The notes: generated from the letters alone by a model not told the origin. 64,000 nucleotides of DNA from Peptococcaceae bacterium UBA4068 (GCA_002382665.1 DFZA01000009.1:501436-565435); one strand, 5' to 3'. Positions 26,897-35,490 are shown, counted from the first letter of the stretch. Made by a program: numbers and translations.

Positions 26897-28336
26897 TTAT
26901 ACCGAGTGCTCTTTGATTAATCTGTCTTTGATATCCCAAAGCGGTTTTGACAAATCAACATAGTATTTATGCGGGTTTTCAAATCTTTTCACTTCGTCCC
27001 AAAGCGTATTGATTTGCTGCTGGCAAAAGCTTCTTATTTTCTGCAAATCAGGGCTTTGATAGACGCAAGTTCCCCGGTCAAAAATTCTCGTCAAAAGCTT
27101 TTCGGCCCGAAAATTTTCTATTACTTTTTTTTTCCAGGTATATTCGGGATCAAACAATTCATAAGCTGCGCTTTGATCAATAGTCTCCTCATCGGTTGTA
27201 ATCAGATCGGCTATCGCTTTGCCGCTGTCTTTGTCAAACAGCCTCCAGACTTGTTTGGAACAGGGGTTAGTGATTTTGCCGGCGTTTTCGCTGAGTTTGA
27301 TTTTGGCAATAATCTTGCCGTCCTCCTCGATAGCCGCCAGCTTATATACGCCACCGAATACCGGATCTGACTTAGCCGTGATCAATCGTTCTCCGATGCC
27401 AAACAAATCCACCTGCGCCCCCTGCATGAGAATATCCCTGATAATAAACTCGTCCAACGAATTTGAGGCAACAATCTGACAATCGCTGAAACCTGACTGA
27501 TCCAGCATCTTTCTGGCTGCCTTGGAGAGGTAAGTGATATCGCCGCTGTCAATCCTGATCCCTTTCGGCCTGAATCCTTTGGGTACTACTTCCTCGTTAA
27601 ATATTTTGATGGCATTGGGTACGCCGGACTTTAGGACATTATAAGTATCGACAAGAAACGTGCAGCTATCAGGATATATTCTTGCATATGCTCTGAATGC
27701 GTCCAGTTCGCTGGGGAACATCTGAATCCAACTGTGTGCCATGGTACCGAGAGCCGGAATAGCATATTCTTGATCGGCGATCGTGCAGGCAGTGCCTACG
27801 CAGCCGCCGATATATGCGGCTCTCGCCCCGTAAATAGCCCCGTCATAACCATGCGCCCTTCTGGAGCCAAACTCCATAATGCCCCGCCCCTGCGCGGCTC
27901 TGACGATACGGTTGGCCTTTGTGGCAATCAGGCTTTGATGATTAATTGTCAGTAAAACCATCGTCTCAATAAACTGCGCTTCGATAACGGGCCCTCTGAC
28001 TTTAATTACCGGTTCATTGGGGAATATCGGCGTGCCCTCGGGTATCGCCCAGACGTCGCAACTAAATTTAAAGTTTTGAAGATATTGCAGAAACTCTTCT
28101 GAGAAAAGGTTTTTGCTCCTTAAATATTCGATATCGTTATCATCAAATTTAAGATTCTGCAAATAATCAATTAGCTGCTCGACTCCGGCCATGATCGCGA
28201 AGCCGCCGCCATCGGGAATCTTCCTAAAAAACATATCAAAATAGACTATTTTATCTTTTAGCCCATTCTCAAAATAGCCGTTGGCCATCGTTAGTTCATA
28301 AAAATCGGTTAAAAGCGTTAAGTTTCGCTTGTCCAT
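26897..28336 (-). CDS. pncB: Nicotinate phosphoribosyltransferase
   Basis: A 479-residue enzyme making nicotinate mononucleotide from nicotinate and PRPP in NAD salvage. Visible hallmarks: LLTDFYELTMANGYF at the start, FDMFFRK near 33-39, the active-site EFGSRRAHG segment around 157-165, TMAHSWIQMF near 199, FLVDTYN at 225, and GIRIDSGDITYLSK around 260 with DLFGIGERL (about 309-317) for phosphate binding. Length fits the bacterial form with C-terminal extension. It follows the nicotinamidase-like gene with no gap (start at 28336, stop of the neighbour at 28337-28339), so it is the last gene of an NrtR-regulated salvage operon. Confidence 0.95.
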   Translation of the reverse strand: MDKRNLTLLTDFYELTMANGYFENGLKDKIVYFDMFFRKIPDGGGFAIMAGVEQLIDYLQNLKFDDNDIEYLRSKNLFSEEFLQYLQNFKFSCDVWAIPEGTPIFPNEPVIKVRGPVIEAQFIETMVLLTINHQSLIATKANRIVRAAQGRGIMEFGSRRAHGYDGAIYGARAAYIGGCVGTACTIADQEYAIPALGTMAHSWIQMFPSELDAFRAYARIYPDSCTFLVDTYNVLKSGVPNAIKIFNEEVVPKGFRPKGIRIDSGDITYLSKAARKMLDQSGFSDCQIVASNSLDEFIIRDILMQGAQVDLFGIGERLITAKSDPVFGGVYKLAAIEEDGKIIAKIKLSENAGKITNPCSKQVWRLFDKDSGKAIADLITTDEETIDQSAAYELFDPEYTWKKKVIENFRAEKLLTRIFDRGTCVYQSPDLQKIRSFCQQQINTLWDEVKRFENPHKYYVDLSKPLWDIKDRLIKEHSV

Positions 28337-29008
28337 TTATTCCACCTCCGCAACTACTTCTATGCCATTAATCATCATGTTGTACAGCGCCATTAGATTC
28401 ATCAGCTCGCTGTCATGCGGCCCTGAATCGAAAGTCTCAACCGCATTTATGGGAACAATAATCCTTGTCTTTTTGTTTTGCATATTGAACCAGGTCTTGA
28501 TGGTAACCGCGAATTGCAGCACGCAGATATCGGTGCAGTCGCCGGTAATAATAAAGGTATTGATCTGCTCATTCTGCTTGAGCCAGTGCTGGAATTGATC
28601 TTCGAGGAAACCGTTTGTAGAGTTTTTATGAATCAGTTGATAGCCGCCTATTGTCTTGATTTCAGCAACTATTTCCGCCTCGCCCGATGCCGCCAGACAA
28701 TGAACCGGATAAGCGGCAAACTCCGGCGAATTCCCAGTATGGCAGTCGGCAAAGGCAAGCTTGGCAATCTGTAATTCGTCGCAAGCCTTTGACAATTTTG
28801 CTATCTGCGGAATTACCCGCTCGACTTTGGGGCTTTGCATAGCTCCCTGCCTGGTAAATCCATTTACCATATCCACTATTACCAGAGCCGTTTGCCTGCT
28901 ATGCAAATCTTTTAATTTTATTGATGGGAGTCTTTCCAGCATATCAAATATTGCTGCCAGAGTCTCAGTGCTTTTTTTAATAAATTCATCTTTATCAGCA
29001 GTTATCAT
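28337..29008 (-). CDS. pncA: Isochorismatase-fold cysteine hydrolase, probable nicotinamidase
   Basis: A 223-residue cysteine hydrolase. The catalytic triad of the family can be placed: Asp in ALVIVDMVNGF (about 46), a Lys in IHKNSTNGF (about 128), and Cys in ITGDCTDICVLQF (about 158). FADCHTGNSPEF supplies the metal-binding Asp/His region of nicotinamidases. The reaction would be nicotinamide to nicotinate plus ammonia, feeding the phosphoribosyltransferase encoded immediately downstream. Its start overlaps the NUDIX regulator gene by 4 bases. Context makes nicotinamidase the best assignment, though isochorismatase-fold enzymes with other amides cannot be excluded by sequence alone. Confidence 0.85.
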   Translation of the reverse strand: MITADKDEFIKKSTETLAAIFDMLERLPSIKLKDLHSRQTALVIVDMVNGFTRQGAMQSPKVERVIPQIAKLSKACDELQIAKLAFADCHTGNSPEFAAYPVHCLAASGEAEIVAEIKTIGGYQLIHKNSTNGFLEDQFQHWLKQNEQINTFIITGDCTDICVLQFAVTIKTWFNMQNKKTRIIVPINAVETFDSGPHDSELMNLMALYNMMINGIEVVAEVE

Positions 29009-29934
29009 AGAATTTCTCCTCTTTCCGCAGAAATATCAGCCCGGTGGGGGTTATACCTGAACAGCTTCGAAGGTCTGTGACCCGCGTCTTTAGTATATTC
29101 GTTCGTTTCAATCACCATATCGGCAACCTTCCGTCTGAAATTAGCTTTCAATAATTCCTTGTCGAGAATTACTTCATAAACCTGCTGCAGCTCAGTAAGA
29201 GTGAAAAGTTTTGGCATCAGGTTGAATGCGATATCTGTATACTCAATCTTGGTACGCAGCCTGCCAATGCCGTATTCAATGATCTTGGCATGGTCAAAAG
29301 CTATGCCATGTGATTCAACTACTTCTTGCGTAATTTTGACAGCTTTGCCTTCAACAGTCTTTATTGTCCTTATCACGGCGGAAAGATCGTCTTGATCATT
29401 GGATAAGTTCAATTTCGCAAGCTGTTGCAGTGTATATCCTTTGGCGGTAACAGTCCTCTGCTCCTGAAACAGTTTGCAGGTAACCGTAAACCATTTGGCG
29501 TCATCCGCATCATCGCTCGCTTTAACGTCAAGCGCCGCACTGTCAACCAATGACATATATGAGGTGCTTATGATTCTTGTACGAGGATCTCTCGCGACAT
29601 CTCCCCAGGTATATAGCTGCTCCATATAAATATTGGCAATGTTTGTTTCCTCTTGCAATTCTCTTTGCGCCGCTTGCTCGAGGCTTTCATCCATCTGCAC
29701 AAACCCGCCGGGAAGTGCCCACTGGCCGATATACGGATGATCGCCGCGCTTAATCATCAGCAATTTTAAAACCTTTTCCGGGAGTTTGCGGTAATTCTTA
29801 TTCTCCCGGTCGGTCACCGTAAAAATCAGCATATCCACAGTTACCGACGGCCTTTCGTACCTGCCCGCATCATATGACGCTAAAAACTGTTCTTCGGTAA
29901 GACCCTGTTTATTTATTAAAACGTTTTGCTGCAT
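29005..29934 (-). CDS. nrtR: NrtR-type NUDIX-domain transcriptional regulator of NAD metabolism
   Basis: A 309-residue protein: NUDIX domain (about 25-165) followed by a winged-helix C-terminal region (about 215-295; LFTLTELQQVYEVILDKELL, then FRRKVADM and SKLFRYNP). The NUDIX box is nearly complete: GGFVQMDESLEQAAQ then RELQEET, with the last glycine of the consensus replaced by Asn. This may mark a sensor of ADP-ribose-type ligands rather than an efficient hydrolase, as in known NrtR repressors. It heads an operon with nicotinamidase-like and nicotinate phosphoribosyltransferase genes, which is classical NrtR context. A strong promoter and two direct repeats lie just upstream. CGGAGGG precedes the ATG. 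Hydrolase activity remains an open alternative. Confidence 0.85.
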   Translation of the reverse strand: MQQNVLINKQGLTEEQFLASYDAGRYERPSVTVDMLIFTVTDRENKNYRKLPEKVLKLLMIKRGDHPYIGQWALPGGFVQMDESLEQAAQRELQEETNIANIYMEQLYTWGDVARDPRTRIISTSYMSLVDSAALDVKASDDADDAKWFTVTCKLFQEQRTVTAKGYTLQQLAKLNLSNDQDDLSAVIRTIKTVEGKAVKITQEVVESHGIAFDHAKIIEYGIGRLRTKIEYTDIAFNLMPKLFTLTELQQVYEVILDKELLKANFRRKVADMVIETNEYTKDAGHRPSKLFRYNPHRADISAERGEIL

Positions 29935-29946
29935 AAAACCCTCCGC

Positions 29947-29972
29947 TTTGTTATTATCTTTTTGTTATTATC
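29947..29972 (-). promoter_or_regulatory. Direct-repeat candidate operator of the NAD-salvage operon
   Basis: Two exact copies of GATAATAACAAA (minus strand; 29961-29972 and 29947-29958) are spaced 14 bases apart between the -10 element and the start codon, where a repressor would block transcription. Confidence 0.5.
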
Positions 29973-29986
29973 ATTTTTATAATATC

Positions 29987-30014
29987 ATTATATCCCGGAT
30001 ATTTTATTTGTCAA
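29987..30014 (-). promoter_or_regulatory. Promoter of the NAD-salvage operon
   Basis: Minus strand TTGACA (30009-30014) and TATAAT (29987-29992), both perfect consensus, with a 16-base spacer. Start would be near 29980. Confidence 0.8.
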
Positions 30015-30045
30015 CAATAAAATATAAAATTTGTCATTATTAGAC

Positions 30046-30097
30046 TAATATGGCTCCGCAATAAGTTGGTAATACAACAAATTACGAAGCCATATTA
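30046..30097 (-). terminator. Hairpin after the alpha/beta hydrolase gene
   Basis: TAATATGGCT (30046-30055) pairs with AGCCATATTA (30088-30097) across a 32-base loop, 39 bases beyond the hydrolase stop. The T-run is poor, so termination strength is uncertain. Confidence 0.4.
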
Positions 30098-30135
30098 AGT
30101 AAAGCAATATTACAAAAACACCAAAGATAAAAATT

Positions 30136-30927
30136 CTAGCTTTCCAGAAAGTCTATGATCATCTGCCAAACCGTAGGGTCGAAATACCAGCTTCCGTGGC
30201 CGTGTTCTACCATTTCCAGGCGGGCATTGGGTATTCGCCCGGCCATTTTGCTTATTACTTCCGGGGGGTTACTGCCGTCATAAATACCGCCGAAAACCAA
30301 TGTTGGAACCTTAATCTCACCCAGACGTTCAAACGTATCATGCTTTAATACCGCATTTACCTGATTGGCGTAACCTCGCTGCAATGCCGGGTTTGCCTGC
30401 AATTCTTCTTTGAAGGCCAATGCTTGCTGATCAAAGCGTTCAACAATTTCCGGGTGCGTATCTACCCAGGCTGCATCCTGTCTGATATCGGATGTCTGCA
30501 GCCCAAGGGCTGCGGACATTTGGTCTAATTTATCAACCAGTACCGGCGCGCCGTTTTTCACACCGGCATTGGACACTCCCAGCACCAGCTTATCCACAGC
30601 CGCAGCGTGACGCAGCGCTAACTCCTGAGCTACCATACCGCCCATGGAAAAGCCCAAAACATGATATTTATCCCAGCCTAGCGCTACGGCTAAACCGGCG
30701 GCGTCGTCGGCCATATCGGCGATGCTGCAGGACTGCAGGGGGCTGTCCGATTCTCCCAAACCGCGCGGGTCAAATGCCAGAACCGTAAAATGCTTCGGCA
30801 GAGCGGTTTTGAAAGCGCTGATTGGGTTGGTCAGATCGGCTCTGATGCCATGAATAAACAGCACGTTTGGCCCTGTACCTTGTACTTGATAATGGATATT
30901 TATATCGTTTACTTTGGCAAATCCCAT
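30136..30927 (-). CDS. Alpha/beta hydrolase
   Basis: A 263-residue alpha/beta hydrolase. LFIHGIRAD supplies the HG oxyanion motif (about 25), FDPRGLGESD the strand-4 turn, GFSMGGMVAQE the nucleophile elbow (Ser at about 95), and FGGIYDGSNPP the Asp region. His in EHGHGSWYF near residue 243 completes a triad. Proteins of this layout hydrolyse esters, C-C bonds or lactones; the substrate here cannot be called. It is third in an operon behind a TetR regulator and a DUF2087 gene (gap of 7 bases), so its expression is probably derepressed by the TetR ligand. Confidence 0.85.
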   Translation of the reverse strand: MGFAKVNDINIHYQVQGTGPNVLFIHGIRADLTNPISAFKTALPKHFTVLAFDPRGLGESDSPLQSCSIADMADDAAGLAVALGWDKYHVLGFSMGGMVAQELALRHAAAVDKLVLGVSNAGVKNGAPVLVDKLDQMSAALGLQTSDIRQDAAWVDTHPEIVERFDQQALAFKEELQANPALQRGYANQVNAVLKHDTFERLGEIKVPTLVFGGIYDGSNPPEVISKMAGRIPNARLEMVEHGHGSWYFDPTVWQMIIDFLES

Positions 30928-30934
30928 AGTGCCG

Positions 30935-31207
30935 TTACTTCTCCTCTTCTATTTGATTCAGCCAATACTGGCTGCCGTCCGGCGTTCTGCTCATCGTGCC
31001 GTATTCGATCAGTCCGCGACGCAACAAAAAATAGTCGCCGATTGTACTCCAATCAGTTACGATCTGATTGACTTCTTTTTCCGTATACTTTCTCTCCGCC
31101 TCAAACTTGCCACTTAAGTAACCAAACACCTCCAGACGCAAGTTACTTTTGGACGGTAATTGTTTTATTCTGCCCTTTTCGTCTAAAAAATGATCAATTT
31201 TTGCCAT
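30935..31207 (-). CDS. DUF2087 protein
   Basis: A 90-residue soluble protein matching the DUF2087 pattern: FLDEKGRIKQLPSK near the start, the middle YLSGKFEAERKYTEKEVNQI, then LLRRGLIEYGTMSRTPDG and a terminal YW. In other bacteria this domain often sits at the end of ArsR/MerR-type regulators or beside them, and a nucleic-acid-binding role has been guessed. It overlaps the TetR gene by 14 bases and precedes the hydrolase gene by 7 bases, placing it firmly inside the operon. Confidence 0.85.
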   Translation of the reverse strand: MAKIDHFLDEKGRIKQLPSKSNLRLEVFGYLSGKFEAERKYTEKEVNQIVTDWSTIGDYFLLRRGLIEYGTMSRTPDGSQYWLNQIEEEK

Positions 31208-31787
31208 TGTTCTGCTCCTTTACAAACATATTTATTAAAATACCGGCGTCCGGCAAGGTAACGTTGTTTTGGCGGGTAGCCTTGTAAATCGCCAAACCGT
31301 TAATAGAAGTCCAAAAAACCAAAGCCAACGCCTGGGGATCGCCGGCGACAACGGTGCCTTCTTGCTGTCCCGCGGCGATAATTTTCGCCAGTTCCCGATA
31401 AGGCACATCACGCTTTTGATCAATCACTTCTTTAATATTGGCGGGCAGCGCCGTAGAATTTGCCGCCTGATTTATTAAGCAGCAGGTCTGGTTAAAACGT
31501 TCGCTGGTTTCAATCGTATACAGTAGTTGTTTTATTGCCGCTTTGATTTTTTCATGCGGCGGCAGGGGCATTTTCCCTAACTCGATAACAGCATCATTCA
31601 TTTTATCCAGGGCGTCGGTGACCAGCTCCGTAAATATATCCTCTTTCGATTTAAAGTAATGGTAGATCAATCCCTGCGCCATACCGACATATTCCGCAAT
31701 ATCTTTGATTTTGGTCGCGTACAGACCCTTTGCCGAAAATTCCCGGAGCGCAGCCGCCATTATTTGCTCTTTGCGTTCCAGGCGCAT
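31194..31787 (-). CDS. TetR/AcrR-family transcriptional regulator
   Basis: Residues MRLERKEQIMAAALREFSAK open a TetR DNA-binding domain; KIKDIAEYVGMAQGLIYHYF is the helix-turn-helix, followed by KSKEDIF. The C-terminal ligand domain is of ordinary size, giving 197 residues. The frame extends to an ATG at 31853, but that codon lies at the predicted transcription start and inside the operator palindrome. I therefore prefer the ATG at 31787; a GTG at 31817 is the alternative. The gene leads an operon with DUF2087 and an alpha/beta hydrolase. A palindrome overlapping the promoter start suggests autorepression. Confidence 0.85.
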   Translation of the reverse strand: MRLERKEQIMAAALREFSAKGLYATKIKDIAEYVGMAQGLIYHYFKSKEDIFTELVTDALDKMNDAVIELGKMPLPPHEKIKAAIKQLLYTIETSERFNQTCCLINQAANSTALPANIKEVIDQKRDVPYRELAKIIAAGQQEGTVVAGDPQALALVFWTSINGLAIYKATRQNNVTLPDAGILINMFVKEQNNGKN

Positions 31788-31840
31788 TTTTTCGTTTTGT
31801 TCCTGACTTCTTGCCACAGAGGATACACCATCTTTCTTTG

Positions 31841-31858
31841 ATTGAACTTTCATTCAAT
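31841..31858. promoter_or_regulatory. TetR operator candidate
   Basis: ATTGAA (31841-31846) and TTCAAT (31853-31858) form an inverted repeat with a 6-base spacer covering the predicted start point of the TetR operon, immediately beside the -10 element. Confidence 0.5.
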
Positions 31859-31888
31859 ATTTTACATCGTAATTACCTCATCTGTCAA
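31859..31888 (-). promoter_or_regulatory. Promoter of the TetR-DUF2087-hydrolase operon
   Basis: Minus strand TTGACA (31883-31888) and TAAAAT (31859-31864) with an 18-base spacer; start near 31852. Confidence 0.7.
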
Positions 31889-31973
31889 TCAAATTACCTG
31901 AATTTTTTTAAAAAATATGTTATTATGTTATTATTGATATAATTAATATTTGGACAACCATAGGAGGTTAAAA

Positions 31974-33143
31974 ATGGTTTTCAATATGTATATACCGACC
32001 AGGGTTTTGTTTGGTTGCGGGCAACTGGACAAGTTGCATAAACAAATGCTGCCCGGCAAAAAAGCGTTGATTGTTATTTCCAGCGGCAAATCTGTCAAAG
32101 CCAACGGATTTCTGGCCCGTACCGAAGAACAACTGCAGCTGGCAGGCGTGGAAACTGTTGTGTTTGACAAAGTGCAGGCCAACCCGCTCAAATCAACAAT
32201 TATGGCCGGCGGCATGGCAGCGCGGGCCAACAACTGCGATTTTATTGTGGCCTTAGGTGGCGGCAGTTGTCTGGACGCTGCCAAGGCAATTGCCATGATG
32301 GCAACTAATGATGGCGATTACTGGGATTATATCACCTCAGGTACCGGCAAAGGTTTGAGCGTTTCTAACAAACCACTGCCTGTAATAGCTATAACGACTA
32401 CTGCCGGTACAGGCTCGGAAGTTGATGCAGCCACTGTTGTAACCAACGAAGAAACCCATGAGAAGACCGGCTTTGTCCACGAATCACTGTTCCCGGTATT
32501 GGCTATCGTCGATCCGGAGCTGATGCTCACAGTACCGCCGAAATTCACTGCCTACCAGGGATTTGACGCGCTTTTTCACAGTACCGAGACCTATATCTCC
32601 AACGGCGCCAATCTGCTCAGCGACATCTACGCCGTTACCGCAATCGAAAACGTCAGCCGCAATCTTGCCCAAGCGGTAAAGGATGGCCACGACTTGGAAT
32701 CAAGAGAAAAAGTCGCCTTCGGCAACACACTCTCCGGCATGGTCATGTGTGTGGGGCAGCTCACCAGCGAACATTCACTGGAACACGCTATGTCCGCCTA
32801 TCATCAGCAACTGCCTCACGGGGCAGGCCTGATTATGTTAAGTAAAGCCTACTACGCGCATTTTATCAACAAACACGTTTGTGACGAGCGATTTGTGACT
32901 ATGGCCAAAGCTATGGGCATGGAGAATGCCAAAAAGCCGCTGGATTTCATCACCACGCTGGCAAAGCTGCAAGAAGACTGCGGCGTCGCCGATTTGAAAA
33001 TGTCCGATTACGGCATCAAACCTGAGGAATTTGCCAAAATGACCAGCAACGCTATGGATACCATGGGCAAGCTGTTCAAGTGCGACAGAACCCCTCTAAG
33101 CACGGAGGATTGCATCGCCATCTACGAAGCATCCTATAGATAA
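31974..33143 (+). CDS. Iron-containing (group III) alcohol dehydrogenase
   Basis: A 389-residue NAD(P)-dependent dehydrogenase of the iron-activated family. Nucleotide binding: GGGSCLDAAKAIA near 89-101, and TTTAGTGSEVD near 137-147. Metal ligands fit Asp in FDALFHSTETYI (about 190) and His residues in TSEHSLEHAM and LPHGAGL (about 263-280). Substrates in the family include butanol, 1,3-propanediol, lactaldehyde and related alcohols, and cannot be fixed here. I chose the ATG at 31974, with AGGAGG 6 bases upstream; the longer frame would start inside the leader. It is divergent from the TetR operon, so its control by that regulator is possible. A DUF3788 gene follows 34 bases downstream. Confidence 0.92.
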   Translation: MVFNMYIPTRVLFGCGQLDKLHKQMLPGKKALIVISSGKSVKANGFLARTEEQLQLAGVETVVFDKVQANPLKSTIMAGGMAARANNCDFIVALGGGSCLDAAKAIAMMATNDGDYWDYITSGTGKGLSVSNKPLPVIAITTTAGTGSEVDAATVVTNEETHEKTGFVHESLFPVLAIVDPELMLTVPPKFTAYQGFDALFHSTETYISNGANLLSDIYAVTAIENVSRNLAQAVKDGHDLESREKVAFGNTLSGMVMCVGQLTSEHSLEHAMSAYHQQLPHGAGLIMLSKAYYAHFINKHVCDERFVTMAKAMGMENAKKPLDFITTLAKLQEDCGVADLKMSDYGIKPEEFAKMTSNAMDTMGKLFKCDRTPLSTEDCIAIYEASYR

Positions 33144-33177
33144 AGAGCAAAATAAATTAGGAAACGGAGTGAAAAAA

Positions 33178-33603
33178 ATGCAGTGGAACGTGTTGTATAC
33201 CCCGGATAATCCTCCTTCGTTGGAGGAGATCGGCAATTATGTAGATACCGATCTTTGGCAACGGTTGAATTCGTACTTGCAAAACACTTATCAGATTCAG
33301 CCAAAGCTTTCCTACAGCCGCTGCTCCATGCAGCCCGGCTGGAATGTCAAATATCAAAAAAGCGGCAAATCTTTGTGTACGCTTTATCCGCTGGCCGGGT
33401 ATTTTATTGCTCTGGTGGTAATCGGCAGCAAAGAGAGCGAGGAGGCCGAATTTATGCTGCCTTCTTATAGCGAATACACACAAAATTTGTATCAAAACAC
33501 CGCTTATTCCGCCGGCGGACGTTGGCTGATGATCAATGTTACCGAGCCCGCCATTTTAGACGATGTAATCAATCTGATGCGGATACGGGTAAAACCCAAA
33601 TAA
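33178..33603 (+). CDS. DUF3788 protein
   Basis: A 141-residue soluble protein matching DUF3788: QPGWNVKYQKSGKSLCTLYP in the centre, then GYFIALVVIGSKE, and GRWLMINV near the C-terminus followed by a DVINLMRIR helix. The family is small, widespread in Firmicutes, and without known function. GGAG sits 8 bases before the ATG at 33178; a GTG at 33169 is an in-frame alternative overlapping that site. It follows the alcohol dehydrogenase by 34 bases with no promoter in between, so it is likely cotranscribed. Confidence 0.8.
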   Translation: MQWNVLYTPDNPPSLEEIGNYVDTDLWQRLNSYLQNTYQIQPKLSYSRCSMQPGWNVKYQKSGKSLCTLYPLAGYFIALVVIGSKESEEAEFMLPSYSEYTQNLYQNTAYSAGGRWLMINVTEPAILDDVINLMRIRVKPK

Positions 33604-33637
33604 ACTTCCTCAACAGCCAAAATAAAGGGACATAAAA

Positions 33638-33669
33638 ACCGGTGTATTTTAGTATAAAAACACACCGGT
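33638..33669 (+). terminator. Hairpin after the DUF3788 gene
   Basis: ACCGGTGT (33638-33645) and ACACCGGT (33662-33669) pair perfectly; the T-run is absent, so it may be an mRNA-stabilising hairpin. Confidence 0.45.
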
Positions 33670-33688
33670 CAGACTATCAAAAAAAGTT

Positions 33689-33717
33689 AAGCCGCAAATC
33701 ATCAAAATTTGCGGCTT
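33689..33717. terminator. Bidirectional terminator between DUF3788 and ndk
   Basis: AAGCCGCAAAT and ATTTGCGGCTT pair perfectly around 7 bases, with TTTT on the plus side and a seven-T run (after AAC) on the minus side, just beyond the ndk stop. Confidence 0.85.
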
Positions 33718-33727
33718 TTGTGCTTCT

Positions 33728-34132
33728 TTATTTAAAAAACCTTTTAATTTCAATTTCGGCATTCTCAAGAGAATCCGAACCGTGAATAATATTTTCCGAG
33801 GTACAGAATGCATAGTCGCCGCGGATTGTACCGGAGGTTGCTTCTTCAAATTTGGTTGCGCCCATTAATATGCGCATACCTTTTACGGCATTTTCCCCTT
33901 CAACGATCATTGCCAGAACCGCGCCGGAAGTCATGTATTTAAGAATATCAGGGAAAAAGGGGCGGTCGGCAATATGTGCGTAATGCTCATGCAAAATTGC
34001 TTCGTTAAGCATGATCATCTTGGCATCGATAATCTTATAACCTTTATTTTCGATTCTCGATATTACCTGGCCCATTAAGCCTCTCTTAATACAATCGGGT
34101 TTGAGCATTATAAACGTTTTTTCTATAGCCAT
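33728..34132 (-). CDS. ndk: Nucleoside diphosphate kinase
   Basis: A 134-residue enzyme that transfers the gamma phosphate from ATP to nucleoside diphosphates. FIMLKPDCIKRGLMG at residue 7, the Kpn-loop-like region FPDILKYMTSGAVLAMI, GATKFEEATSGTIRGDYA and the active-site His in NIIHGSDS (about 115) are all present. Length and order match bacterial NDKs, with slight variants in the first signature. It is monocistronic, with its own promoter (34169-34197) and terminator. Confidence 0.95.
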   Translation of the reverse strand: MAIEKTFIMLKPDCIKRGLMGQVISRIENKGYKIIDAKMIMLNEAILHEHYAHIADRPFFPDILKYMTSGAVLAMIVEGENAVKGMRILMGATKFEEATSGTIRGDYAFCTSENIIHGSDSLENAEIEIKRFFK

Positions 34133-34168
34133 TATTCTACATCCCTGCCCGCTCCGCTATTATGGTCG

Positions 34169-34197
34169 ATTATATCATTTTAATAAATTAAAATCAA
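34169..34197 (-). promoter_or_regulatory. ndk promoter
   Basis: Minus strand TTGATT (34192-34197) and TATAAT (34169-34174) with a 17-base spacer. Confidence 0.7.
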
Positions 34198-34220
34198 TCA
34201 TCAGCTTTTATTAGAATAGA

Positions 34221-35450
34221 TTAATCCCCAAATTCATCGGCATCACTGTAAAGTGCGGTTTTTTGTTTAAACAGGCTGATGATTATACCGGCGATCTTGC
34301 CGCCGACAAAGGCAACAACCACCGTTGTGACAATGCCGAGCAACTGCATGCCCGCATTGCCGGTGATGATGATTGCCGACAAACCGCCGAGCAGTCCCGG
34401 CATACCGTGTAGATTATGCACTCCGCAGGTGTCGGTGCCCTTAATCAGCTTTTCAACCTTCGGCGCAATAATGCTGAACCCGCAGGTGCTTAAGATACCG
34501 GCAGCGATACCGATCAGCAACGATAAGCCCGGATTTCCCATGGCGCAGGTGGAACCGATAGCAACGCCGCCGGCCAGTGCCGCGTTGGCAATATCCTCAA
34601 TATTGATGTGTCCGCGAATCAGTTTGGTGAAAATATATGTGGCAACAGTAGCTCCGCAAAGTGCGAAGACAGTATTGATGGCGGTTAGCACAACTCTGTC
34701 AGGCGCAACAATGGCGCTGGTAAACGAAGGCCAGAACACCCAAAGGATAAGGCTTCCCAAGAGACAAAATTGGTTGCTGGTGGCATCGTTTTCGCATCTT
34801 GAACCGTCTTTGAATTTTTTATATGTACCGGCGATAACTCCCAGACCGAAGTAAGCGCCGAAAGCATGAATCACTACGCTGCCACCTGTGTCAAGGAATC
34901 CGGCGAAATTGCCGCTCTCAAGTACAAGCCACTCGTTAAACAAATATACAGGTACAAAGAGAATCGCCAGTAACAGAAATTGGTCCATTTTCAGACGTCC
35001 CAGCGGTGCGCCGATAGTTATCAGCAAACTTGCCGCGCAAAATTCCGCAAATAAAAAGGTTTCAATACTCAGCACGGAGCTTTCGCCCATAAAACTCTTG
35101 AGCAGCATGTACAGAGGTATGGATACACTGACAACGATCAGCGTCGCGGTAATGGAACTGAAGCCGTGACCTCTGACAAAGCACATGAGAAATCCGAAAC
35201 CCAAAAGCAGCATCGCCAGAACATGTATGGACCGGCTATACTGCAAAATATCGAAGATTGTCTGAGTATTGGCCGATACAGCCGAATTTCCGCCCGTCAG
35301 CGTAGCCATGCTTTCCGCTACGCCATGATTTACCCACGGTGTAAACGCTACGCCCATAAAAATGAAGAAAATCAGAGCAAATAACAAAAATGGCACGTTC
35401 GGTTTATTGTTCTTGATTTCTAGACTTGCTGCATTATGTTGTCCTGTCAT
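34221..35450 (-). CDS. Ammonium transporter/channel of the Rh (Rhesus) type
   Basis: A 409-residue membrane protein with about eleven or twelve hydrophobic segments. DTGGSVVIHAFGAYFGLGVI (about 187-206) and DTCGVHNLHGMPGLLGG (about 342-358) carry the paired pore histidines. The spacing and the VHNLHGMPG wording match Rh glycoprotein-like channels rather than classical AmtB, whose motifs read differently. Rh proteins conduct NH3, and possibly CO2. No GlnK/PII gene is adjacent, unlike most amtB loci, which also argues for the Rh branch. The gene has a clear promoter and stands alone between ndk and a chemoreceptor gene. Confidence 0.85.
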   Translation of the reverse strand: MTGQHNAASLEIKNNKPNVPFLLFALIFFIFMGVAFTPWVNHGVAESMATLTGGNSAVSANTQTIFDILQYSRSIHVLAMLLLGFGFLMCFVRGHGFSSITATLIVVSVSIPLYMLLKSFMGESSVLSIETFLFAEFCAASLLITIGAPLGRLKMDQFLLLAILFVPVYLFNEWLVLESGNFAGFLDTGGSVVIHAFGAYFGLGVIAGTYKKFKDGSRCENDATSNQFCLLGSLILWVFWPSFTSAIVAPDRVVLTAINTVFALCGATVATYIFTKLIRGHINIEDIANAALAGGVAIGSTCAMGNPGLSLLIGIAAGILSTCGFSIIAPKVEKLIKGTDTCGVHNLHGMPGLLGGLSAIIITGNAGMQLLGIVTTVVVAFVGGKIAGIIISLFKQKTALYSDADEFGD

Positions 35451-35490
35451 TTTAATACTCCCTATTCGCTATTTAATCACAAACGATTGG

